From: Microcystis aeruginosa Ma_SC_T_19800800_S464
Lineage (GTDB): Bacteria; Cyanobacteriota; Cyanobacteriia; Cyanobacteriales; Microcystaceae
Length of the DNA: 33,556 nucleotides
NCBI GenBank assembly: GCA_007095785.1
Contig: SFBL01000161.1
Span: forward strand, 1-33,556
Reading direction: 5' to 3'
Shown: piece after piece, positions 16,188 to 23,199 of the stretch
Numbering within the stretch: position 1 is the stretch's first letter
Layout of the letters: the number at the start of each line of letters is the position of its first letter
Program-made: the position numbers and the translations under genes
The notes under the pieces: generated by a model
Databases searched by the model: none
Told to the model about the DNA's origin: nothing
What the model saw: the letters and a program-made list of their open reading frames with translations, nothing else

Positions 16188-16505
16188 TTAATATTCCACT
16201 TCCAATCGCGCTGCGGTGACAGCATCAAAAGCAAAAGCGAGAACTATAGGCATAGGACAAGCGAGGATGACAGCGATAATTAAAGCTGTCACAGTCAATC
16301 CAATCGCCATTCCTAACCAAAGTTTTTCGGCAGGAGATAGACCTTTTTGGCGCTTAATTTTTTGTAACACTTTGGTGGGAATTGGTTCTGGCATCACGGC
16401 ATTGGGAGGGAATGCCCAATAATTACTGTAGCGTTCGAGAAATAGCTCTGTCCAGCCGTTTTCTTGACACCATTCTTGAATCCATTGTTCGTGAAAGTGT
16501 TTCAT
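16188..16505 (-). CDS. Small membrane protein, conserved in cyanobacteria
   Basis: 105 residues with an AGGGA ribosome site before the ATG. The N-terminal 60 residues are soluble and rich in Trp and Glu (HFHEQWIQEWCQENGWTELF), and a hydrophobic stretch at about 64-92 (GMAIGLTVTALIIAVILACP) should span the membrane. I do not recognise a domain with a known role. It is followed by 240 bp without a gene. Confidence 0.6.
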   Translation of the reverse strand: MKHFHEQWIQEWCQENGWTELFLERYSNYWAFPPNAVMPEPIPTKVLQKIKRQKGLSPAEKLWLGMAIGLTVTALIIAVILACPMPIVLAFAFDAVTAARLEVEY

Positions 16506-16749
16506 TGCTTCCCTGTTGACTTTTTCCGGTGATTACTTTAAACATCTCTTGATGCGAACTTCATCCTAGCAAAGCTATCTTCAGGGTCGATCGGATTCAA
16601 TAAAACTTAATATATGAGTAGTCGGTGGGTAAAATGTATTCTAAGATACAGTGCCAGCGAACGACCAAAACGAACCACAAAGACACAAAGGACACAAAGA
16701 TCGATCGCTCCTATATAAGTTAAACCGATCACACAAAAGGAAATAATTG

Positions 16750-17310
16750 TTAAAAAATTTCGGTTCTTGATTCGGTACAGATTGCCTGTAATTTTTGGTC
16801 CCAAGTATCGAGGGGAAGGGTATCGAGATAGGCAAAGTCAAAGACAATCCCGATCGAGGGGATAGCTTGCCATTCGGGAGAATGTAGGAGACGATCAAAA
16901 TAACCTCCCCCGTAACCTAAGCGATAACCTTGGCGATCGCAAGCGACGGCGGGAATTAATAGTAAGTCCACTTCGGCCGGTAAAATGAGAGGGGCGATCG
17001 CTGTTGGTTCATAGATGCCATAACGATTTAATTCTAGGGGATCGTCGGCAGTCCAACAGTGCCAAGTCAGGCTATCTCCGTCACAACGGGGAAAACCCCA
17101 GCGATGGTGCTGGCAAAATAAGGAACTTAAATCCGGCTCTTGACGATAACTGAAGTAAGCGAGAATGGTTTTAGCGTGGTGAAAGAGGGGTAAAGATTGT
17201 AAATTTTTGCAAAGTTGCTGACTATTGTCTTGCCAAATATGCTTAGGAAGCGCTCGTCTTTGGGCAATTAGTTGTTTGCGTAATTGGGCTTTTTTGGTAG
17301 CAGAATCCAT
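16750..17310 (-). CDS. 5-formyltetrahydrofolate cyclo-ligase
   Basis: 186 residues, normal length. The enzyme converts 5-formyl-THF to 5,10-methenyl-THF using ATP, in one-carbon metabolism. Signatures: basic N-terminus KAQLRKQLIAQRRAL, central LLLIPAVACDRQGYRLGYG and the glycine-rich GGGYFDRLL that binds the phosphates. The start lies 32 bp from the divergent glutaredoxin gene start, so both promoters share a very short region. Confidence 0.9.
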   Translation of the reverse strand: MDSATKKAQLRKQLIAQRRALPKHIWQDNSQQLCKNLQSLPLFHHAKTILAYFSYRQEPDLSSLFCQHHRWGFPRCDGDSLTWHCWTADDPLELNRYGIYEPTAIAPLILPAEVDLLLIPAVACDRQGYRLGYGGGYFDRLLHSPEWQAIPSIGIVFDFAYLDTLPLDTWDQKLQAICTESRTEIF

Positions 17311-17342
17311 AAAATAGAGATAAATATTTCTGTAGTCACAAG

Positions 17343-18291
17343 ATGCTAAATCTATTTAACTCGCTTTTTGGGCGTTATAACGAGAATATCAAGGCCAATG
17401 TGGAAATTTACCTTAAATGTCGGCTTGAAGGAACTCTCGGTTTTACCTCGGAGATGAAAGGTTCCGTCAATATAAAACAGCACTTCGACACATTTCGACA
17501 GGCTCAATGTAAAGGCTCAGTGACACGAAGCACAGCTAAAAATAAATGTCTAATCTCAAGAGCAAAATCTCGAATAACTTCTGAAATTGTTAATTGCATT
17601 CTAGATGCGTATTTTGAAGTGCGCTTGCTCATATTCGGAGTCATGAGCATCGGCAGTCTTTTTTCTTTTAAGGGTCTTGACATACTTACGAAAAATAGCT
17701 ACTATGTGAGCATAGCGGATAGGGTAATCAACCGCTCTAAAAACCCATGTAGTCTAATCACTACAACCTCTGCACCTTGACAATCAAAGATATAGGGTTC
17801 TACTCAATAGTTCTAGTTTCTCACCTGCTCGTGATGTAAAATCTTTGTAGGAACTAGACAAAGCAGTATTTGAAGCTAACGTTTCAATTAAAGCAAATTT
17901 TGTAGAAATACAACTATCGTGGGGCGCACGAAAAGTAACGCTTGGGGAAAGAACCACCTCTGTTTTAGATAACGCAAGGAATCTAAAGTAAGTGGACTTG
18001 TTGAACCAAGAATCCCTCGCATGAGTGCGATGGGAGCGTCAAACTTGGGCAACTTGTCCCTACTGTATTCGAGCTAAATGGTTGCTGGGTTGGAAAGGAG
18101 TAAAATACACCGAATACAAAATTGATGGGGATGAAAGCGCTCGTCAAGCCATGGCGGAACGTGCCAAGGGTAAACGCAGTGTACCACAGATTTTTATCAA
18201 TAATGAACCTATCGGTGGTTGTGATGATTTGTATGCTTTGGATGGTCAGAAAAAATTAGATAATTTATTGGCTAAATGTGGGACTATCTAA
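17343..18291 (+). pseudogene. grxC: Glutaredoxin gene split by an insertion
   Basis: Bases 17343-17411 encode MLNLFNSLFGRYNENIKANVEIY (23 residues given in two runs: MLNLFNSLFGRY, NENIKANVEIY) and bases 18043-18291 continue TWATCPYCIRAK to the stop. Joined, they give a normal-length class I glutaredoxin of about 105 residues: strand VEIYTW, active site CPYC, the glutathione-binding region SVPQIFINN and GGCDDLYAL. Between them are 631 bases with IS608-like ends. The reading frame entering the insert continues to 17780 with unrelated sequence. A GTG at 18025 is in frame with the second part and could in principle start an 88-residue product lacking the native first strand. The end overlaps tadA by 16 bp. 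Confidence 0.85.
17412..18042 (+). mobile_element. IS200/IS605 (IS608-like) non-autonomous element in grxC
   Basis: The left flank ends in TTAC, the left cleavage site of IS608. The right end reads GAAT (18010-18013), hairpin ccctcgca / tgcgatggg with one unpaired T (18014-18034), then TCAA (18039-18042), which are the IS608 right guide, hairpin and right cleavage site. A weaker hairpin with an unpaired T lies near the left end (17434-17453). No target duplication is seen, as expected for single-strand transposition. No intact tnpA or tnpB is present; a plus-strand frame near 17863-17988 ending NARNLK may be a tnpB C-terminus remnant. A further small palindromic repeat lies at about 17482-17533. 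Confidence 0.75.
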
Positions 18292-18770
18292 AGTCTATTG
18301 ACGAAAAAGCCTATGAGAAACATCGGCAATGGATGCAGTTAGCTTTAAATTTAGCGGCAACTGCGGGGAACCGGGGTGATGTACCTGTGGGAGCGGTTAT
18401 TGTGGATAAACAGGGCAATTTAATCGCTCAAGGGGCTAATTGCAAGGAAAAACACCATGATCCCACCGCTCACGCCGAAATTCTGGCGATTCGTGCCGCT
18501 AGTCAAGTTTTAGGCAATTGGCACTTAAATGATTGTACCCTCTACGTCACCCTCGAACCCTGTCCCATGTGTGCCGGGGCAATCATTCAGGCTAGATTAG
18601 GATTATTAGTGTACGGTGCTGACGATCCCAAAACAGGAGTTATCCGCACTGTGGCTAATTTTATAGATAGTCCTTTTTCTAACCATCGTTTACCGGTAAT
18701 CGCGGGAATTTTAGCCAAGGAATCGGGGGAATTATTACAAACATGGTTTGAGAAAAAAAGAAATGTTTAA
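18276..18770 (+). CDS. tadA: tRNA adenosine-34 deaminase TadA
   Basis: 164 residues. TadA converts A34 to inosine in tRNA-Arg(ACG). The zinc and catalytic residues are in TAHAEILAI (His, catalytic Glu) and EPCPMCAG (two Cys). It also has DVPVGAVIVDKQG near the start and the conserved DPKTGVIRT region. The ATG at 18276 lies inside the end of the glutaredoxin gene (16-bp overlap), which suggests coupled expression; the insertion in grxC may therefore affect an essential gene unless it has its own promoter. ATG 18333 is an alternative but would cut the first helix. Confidence 0.9.
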   Translation: MWDYLKSIDEKAYEKHRQWMQLALNLAATAGNRGDVPVGAVIVDKQGNLIAQGANCKEKHHDPTAHAEILAIRAASQVLGNWHLNDCTLYVTLEPCPMCAGAIIQARLGLLVYGADDPKTGVIRTVANFIDSPFSNHRLPVIAGILAKESGELLQTWFEKKRNV

Positions 18771-18784
18771 AGGAGTCAGGGAGA

Positions 18785-18820
<36 letters not shown>

Positions 18821-18879
18821 AATCCTACTGTTAAAAGCGGATTGGGTAAGCTGTTGTGCATCTGAATTTGATATTCGTT

Positions 18880-19262
18880 TTACCTTGTCTCAACTAGAAC
18901 TTGAATGCGGACTAGCTGATCACCGATCATAATATGAGAACAGGAAATCGTTAATCTTCCCTCTGTGCTGATGATTGCCGCTTGTCCGTGATAGGTGATA
19001 GTTATCGCATTACTGATCTGGAGTTACTCTGATTTTGCCAATAAGGTAGTTGATATGTACGAGAAACAGGATCTACCTGCATTTCACAAGAGATTGCTAC
19101 TTCTCCCTCCCAATTCATGTATCGAGGGCCAGGCGTTTCTAGAATTAACTCCGTATCTTTAGGATTGCGATAGAATTGGATATCAGGAGTTTCCTTGTCA
19201 AATTCATTTTGATAAAACAAAGATGGCAAATTACTTATTTTCTCTGCGATTGACTCTAGATC
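18880..19262 (-). pseudogene. Detached C-terminal part of the gene at 19263-20060
   Basis: Immediately after the TAG at 19263-19265 the same frame stays open (DLESIAEKISNLPSLFYQNE ... YQLPYWQNQSNS) until a stop at 19002. Near 19010-19020 a second frame takes over and stays open to TAA at 18880 (SNAITITYHGQAAIIS ... VRIQVLVETR). Read together these look like about 125 residues of one coherent C-terminal domain, rich in beta strands. I infer one ancestral gene of about 400 codons broken by an amber mutation and a frameshift. A separate small gene starting at TTG 19229 is the alternative. Confidence 0.5.
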
Positions 19263-20060
19263 CTATTGACAACTTGTATGTCGAATCGAACCTGGATACG
19301 GCAAGTCTATTGTCTCGACGTGACGTACGGTTTTTACGATAGCTTTCTTTAAATGACGACCGATTCGATATAAATTGGCAAAATGATAACGCAAATCACG
19401 GTTTAAAGAAATAGCCGATTTTCCATTCGGATGAATTTCGATATCGGGTCCGATATTGCCATTAGGATGAACTCCTTCCAAGAAATATCCTACGATACGA
19501 GCATCTCTGGGAAAAATTTGAATTTTTTTCCTGATCGGCTTTGTGACTATTCTGCGATCCCGTGAGTAAATTACGATAGAACGCAATTGACCGCCATTAT
19601 GCTTGATTTTATTAACAATAGGGGACAATAAGTTTTTATAATCTTTAATATTATTTTCAAAGTCTTTTTTTGCAGGATTTTTAGCCTTATCTAGCCACTT
19701 ATCATTATATTTGACTTGATTGGAACTATCATAAGGATGGAGAACCTTAAGAATACGGTAGCAATCATCAATATGAGCCATTAAAGCCTCTAGTAATTCT
19801 TTTTGTAAGATAGGCAGTTTCGCTAATGAATAATCGAGACGACCTTCAGCATCAAATAAAGCATGATTTATTCGCTCTATTTCATCTAAAATTTCAGCCA
19901 ATGCTTTCATAACTCTCTGTATTGATAGATCGTAAATAGAAAGTGGATGGCGTTCAATATGGGCTTTATAATAATCGATATTTTCTGGAAGAGATTTTAA
20001 ATAATTGAAGGCTTCAGGATACAAGTTTCCATCTCTATAGGTTTTACGTTCAATTTTCAT
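19263..20060 (-). CDS. Hypothetical protein, possibly 5' part of a broken gene
   Basis: 265 residues from ATG 20060. Residues 45-130 are helical (VMKALAEILDEIERINHALF, LPILQKELLEALMAHIDDCY), and the C-terminal half is basic, with the paired segments YSRDRRIVTKPIRKK and FPRDARIVGYFLEGVHPNG. I recognise no family. It ends in TAG, after which the same frame continues open, so the gene may be truncated (see 18880-19262). It lies between tadA and a field of gene fragments, which fits an accessory or decaying locus. Confidence 0.55.
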   Translation of the reverse strand: MKIERKTYRDGNLYPEAFNYLKSLPENIDYYKAHIERHPLSIYDLSIQRVMKALAEILDEIERINHALFDAEGRLDYSLAKLPILQKELLEALMAHIDDCYRILKVLHPYDSSNQVKYNDKWLDKAKNPAKKDFENNIKDYKNLLSPIVNKIKHNGGQLRSIVIYSRDRRIVTKPIRKKIQIFPRDARIVGYFLEGVHPNGNIGPDIEIHPNGKSAISLNRDLRYHFANLYRIGRHLKKAIVKTVRHVETIDLPYPGSIRHTSCQ

Positions 20061-20130
20061 TGATATGTAAGCAAGTCAGTTGTGTTATCTATGTATTATA
20101 GACTCAAGGAAACCCCACAAAAAGCCATGA

Positions 20131-20410
20131 GAAGCGCTCGCTCGACTCACCTCCCTGCAATACCTCAACCTCAACAGTAACCAAATCAGGGAGATTCCAG
20201 AAGCGCTCGCTCGACTTACCTCCCTGTGGGTCCTCTTTTAGTTTGCTCTGGACGGGTAAAATCAATGAAACGACCTTCAATCAGTTTTTAGAGGGTTTTT
20301 GGCGATCTATCACGATTTTTAAAGGACAAGAACCAGAAACCAACAACGATGACACCCCCCAAGAAACCCCCCATCGGAGCAGTAAAGATTTGCTTACCAC
20401 AGAAAAGTAA
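20131..20410 (+). pseudogene. Leucine-rich-repeat protein remnant
   Basis: Bases 20131-20235 encode one and a half leucine-rich repeats (EALARLTSLQYLNLNSNQIR, then EIPEALARLTSLWVL) before a stop at 20239. A second frame, 20249-20410, encodes WTGKINETTFNQFLEGFW ... TTEK and a stop, and may be the far C-terminus of the same protein. The repeat type is that of cyanobacterial Roc-COR/LRR proteins. The repeats are in one frame and the tail in another, with no start codon, so this is a deletion remnant. Confidence 0.6.
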
Positions 20411-20439
20411 CTTAGGCGAAAAAGTTTACAAATATTTAA

Positions 20440-20628
20440 TATTATCTCTCCTTTGTCAAATTAGGACATGAAATTCCTTATTTGTTAAATCTAGTCGATG
20501 GTGAAATTAGAAGAATGTTCAAACACCACAAACTCTTAAGTGATATTGCACTCAAAATGAATCAAACCTCTGACTCTATTTATCAAGAAGAATGGGATGA
20601 ACACGCATTTCGTCCACAGCAAGTGTAG
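20440..20628 (+). pseudogene. Unrecognised gene fragment
   Basis: An open stretch without a usable start: YYLSFVKLGHEIPYLLNLVD, then GEIRRMFKHHKLLSDIALKM and YQEEWDEHAFRPQQV before TAG. The composition looks protein-like rather than random, and it follows the leucine-rich-repeat remnant, so I read it as the C-terminal fragment of another lost gene. No family recognised. Confidence 0.3.
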
Positions 20629-20640
20629 AATTTATTATTC

Positions 20641-20722
20641 TAAATGCTTAATTGGTTGGTGAGTTAATTTTTGTAACTTCTCAGCCACTTCAACCCGATG
20701 ACAACGATGATAAGTTCATAAT
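20641..20722 (-). pseudogene. Possible DUF488 C-terminal fragment
   Basis: The minus strand encodes YHRCHRVEVAEKLQKL and a stop. CHR followed by a helix is the usual C-terminal signature of DUF488 proteins. Only about 26 codons are open, so this is at best a relic. Confidence 0.25.
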
Positions 20723-20794
20723 TACCTCCTGTTCCTCTGTACTTGAATTATCCCTCAACTCTAAATTCTTGCACCAGAGCGTTTAAATCGAACC

Positions 20795-21358
20795 TCAAGA
20801 ATTAAGAGGTCTTTGACATCGCTTGAGAACAAAAAAGAAAGGTTGGGGAGAGTTTTTAAAATCCATAATTCCCAGCACGGTATTATCATCTACTTTCCGA
20901 AAAGAGTCATTGATGGGCAAATAATCATAAATCATCGTGGCGCTGACTTTGCCCCGATATTCCATCATTCGCAGTCTAGCCTGACTTGTCTCTGTTTTCA
21001 GCAAGGAGTTGGTCAGCATCAGTAAAGGTTTCAGAGAATTATTTTTGAGTATCGGCAGCTTCAAAATCCAGTTCATGGCCGTGGGATTGGGTGCCACCTT
21101 AAAAATTTTTCCCTGACCATCTAAAAATAACAGGGGGTGGACATTCTCAGTATCGACAAATTCTTTACCATACCAATTAGATGCTTCTAATAAACCATCC
21201 ATTGGGTGATTTGTCTGAAGTCCAGAACCTTGCCAACGACCGAGCATAAAGTCTAAACTCACGGGGTCGAGAGCGTCAAACAATTGTAAAGCTCTTTCTG
21301 TGGTTGTTTGACCAGCTTTAAGAATCGACTGGCCGCTTTCTAATTCTAATGTTTCCAT
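20795..21358 (-). CDS. GXWXG / DUF4334 domain protein
   Basis: 187 residues from ATG 21358 (METLELESGQ), which has an AAGAG-type ribosome site; a TTG at 21385 is in frame. The N-terminal motif LDFMLGRWQGSGLQTNHPMD is the GXWXG domain, and the second half (LRMMEYRGKVSATMIYDYLP, DNTVLGIMDFK, FFFVLKR) is DUF4334. These two domains always go together in a family of soluble beta-barrel proteins that probably bind a small hydrophobic ligand. The function is unknown. Single gene between fragments and the next unit. Confidence 0.8.
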   Translation of the reverse strand: METLELESGQSILKAGQTTTERALQLFDALDPVSLDFMLGRWQGSGLQTNHPMDGLLEASNWYGKEFVDTENVHPLLFLDGQGKIFKVAPNPTAMNWILKLPILKNNSLKPLLMLTNSLLKTETSQARLRMMEYRGKVSATMIYDYLPINDSFRKVDDNTVLGIMDFKNSPQPFFFVLKRCQRPLNS

Positions 21359-21436
21359 TGTTTCACTCTTGTTGTGTCCTGACAATGATATTATAGCTTC
21401 TCAGCCACAGGGTGGGGGATTGCCCCTCGGCTAAAA

Positions 21437-21880
21437 TCACCAAACATCGGACATATCTTCACTCAATGGGTCATCGTATCGCTTTAGGGTTTCCAGCCAT
21501 TCACTCATTTCTTCCTTGATGGTTTCTTTCAGTTCTTGCAAATCATCTTTATCTATTAGACCTTTTTCCAGTAAGAAAGTGTAGAACTTTTTCAGACTAC
21601 CTGCGTTAGCCTTGAGGCTTGATTGACTGGCCCACAGGGCCTTTTTGATAAACCAATAACCCAAAAAGTCACTGACCATATCTACCCCGTCCTTAGCTTC
21701 TACTGCATCCTCATAGAGTAAATATTCGTTGATATAAAAATCTATATTTGAAACATGATTATTAATGGTTTTTTCCGACAGACCTGATGATTCTAGCCAA
21801 CTCTCAAAATCCTTTAGTAATTCATGATTGGCTTTTCTTATCTTTTGACAGTCAGCCTCGTATTTCTGGGAATCATCCAT
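21437..21880 (-). CDS. Stand-alone SAM-like (recombinase N-terminal) domain protein
   Basis: 147 residues from ATG 21880, preceded by a strong ribosome site (GGAGGAG at 21893-21899); a TTG at 21919 is less likely. Residues about 15-110 resemble the core-binding domain of tyrosine recombinases: LLKDFESWLESSGLSEKTIN and ANAGSLKKFYTFLLEKG. The catalytic domain with the Arg-His-Arg-Tyr set is absent, and the C-terminus is acidic. It probably binds DNA or is an adaptor rather than a recombinase. It follows the 22021-22839 gene on the same strand and is likely co-transcribed with it. Confidence 0.65.
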   Translation of the reverse strand: MDDSQKYEADCQKIRKANHELLKDFESWLESSGLSEKTINNHVSNIDFYINEYLLYEDAVEAKDGVDMVSDFLGYWFIKKALWASQSSLKANAGSLKKFYTFLLEKGLIDKDDLQELKETIKEEMSEWLETLKRYDDPLSEDMSDVW

Positions 21881-22020
21881 CACAAATCTCTCTCCTCCAA
21901 ATCGCTGCTCGATGGTCAATCGGGTAATGAATCAGGTGTTTTTTTCCAAGCGTCTAAAGCCGCCATTTTCTCCTCAGGGTCAACGTCGGCCAACCGCCGG
22001 AATCGCCTTTCTCTTTTCTG

Positions 22021-22839
22021 CTAAATAGCTCCAACGATGTTAGACTCAATTTGCTCAATGATGGCGGCCACATCTTCTTCTGTATCTCGAGGTTGGGTTA
22101 ATTCCACATCCGTTGAGAAGAGGCACATTTGAGTCCAGTCTAGGTTTTCCAGTTCACACTGGTCAATCACCGAACTGGGGATGTTTTTCAGGGTGATGCT
22201 ATCCCATTCAATGCCGATGAGATTGCTCTGCCGCTCAATTGTCACAATTCTTCCTTGCCAACCACCGATGTCAGTCCCCAAATCTGGGTCAAGTACACCC
22301 TGTTTGACGATGACCGAGTCGCCGACTTTGAAGGCAAACTCTGACTCGGAAAATTCGGGCGACAAGCTGGAGGCAACCGAGAGATGATACTCGCTTCCTA
22401 GCTCTTTTAACTCAAAATCCACAATCATCCGCTTGTTTTCCGAGAAATAACGGTTTTTCCTAGCGATTAGCTCCTCGATTAGCTCTTGAATCTCCGCCTT
22501 GAGCCTTTTATCTCCGTTAAGAAGGTCTTTGTTAAAAACTCGGTCTATCATCCCTTGCCGCTTTGATTCGGGGGACAACGCCAGATTCCAAGCGATTGTC
22601 CCTAGGGTCAGCAATCTTCGCATAGATACCTTCGTTTCATTGGATTCCCGGTAAGGCTCGATAAAATCCTCCAGAACTTCCGACATTTTGACTTCCCCAG
22701 AAGGAGAGACGACAATTTCCTTGAAAGGCAAGGACTTTTCTCTTAATTTCTTCTCAAAGCTTTTCAAGGGTTTTTCGGATCCTTGGGACATTTTCTGCAG
22801 CCTGAGCAGTTCACTAAATGCCTTCGATTTTTTAGCCAT
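22021..22839 (-). CDS. Conserved protein with SH3/KOW-like domain
   Basis: 272 residues. Residues 1-150 are mainly helical and charged (ELLRLQKMSQGSEKPLKSFE ... LIARKNRYFSE). Residues about 185-250 form a small beta domain, FKVGDSVIVKQGVLDPDLG, DIGGWQGRIVTIE and GIEWDSITLKNIP, which I have seen as a conserved SH3-like module in uncharacterised bacterial proteins. The gene precedes the SAM-like gene at 21437-21880 on the same strand. Its stop TAG is followed in the same frame by about 33 more open codons. Function unknown. Confidence 0.6.
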   Translation of the reverse strand: MAKKSKAFSELLRLQKMSQGSEKPLKSFEKKLREKSLPFKEIVVSPSGEVKMSEVLEDFIEPYRESNETKVSMRRLLTLGTIAWNLALSPESKRQGMIDRVFNKDLLNGDKRLKAEIQELIEELIARKNRYFSENKRMIVDFELKELGSEYHLSVASSLSPEFSESEFAFKVGDSVIVKQGVLDPDLGTDIGGWQGRIVTIERQSNLIGIEWDSITLKNIPSSVIDQCELENLDWTQMCLFSTDVELTQPRDTEEDVAAIIEQIESNIVGAI

Positions 22840-23199
22840 GATTGAGCCGGAAAATATGTGTTATTAATCCTGTTGGGTTACTGAACAACATTGGAATAGG
22901 GAAATTGTAACTGCTGTCAGAGAGCGATTGCGCTCTCATTATTAAATCTTAAAGTTCTGGACTGAGTCGTAAGCTGTTGACTGCTATCCGATACTTTTTT
23001 GTTAACATAGAACGTAGGTTGGGTTGAAGCATGAAACCCAACGCCCGATTATGTTACGCTACCGCTAACCCATCCTACAAATAATTGTGCCTACCTACTT
23101 ATCCGATACTTTTTTGTTAACATAGATTAGCAATGCACTTTCAGAGATTCTCTTAAAACAGAGGATATCTCCTTCCCGAATCCCCCGCAGGGGAAAAAT
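22840..23199. other. Intergenic region with repeat insertion, promoter of the desulfurase gene
   Basis: No gene. A 27-bp direct repeat (tatccgatacttttttgtta + acataga) occurs at 22985-23011 and 23100-23126, flanking the palindromic element at 23012-23089. Divergent promoters for 22839 and 23200 must lie here. An AGGGGA ribosome site is at about 23188-23193. Confidence 0.6.
23012..23089. repeat. Dispersed palindromic element (copy 2, inverted)
   Basis: Inverted relative to 8961-9040, with about 90 percent visible identity. Flanked by the 27-bp direct repeat, so it may be an insertion with a long target duplication or part of a tandem duplication. Confidence 0.7.

Noticed and set aside
17550-17760. 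Minus-strand frame in the grxC insert resembling an IS607 resolvase end
   Set aside because: Only a few residues agree and the direction is opposite to the expected gene order; not supportable.
17412-18042. Group I or group II intron (or IStron) in the glutaredoxin gene
   Set aside because: Exact removal would need an intron ending in TCAA; group I introns end in G, and there is no GUGYG start or domain V at the proper places. The ends fit IS608-type transposition better.
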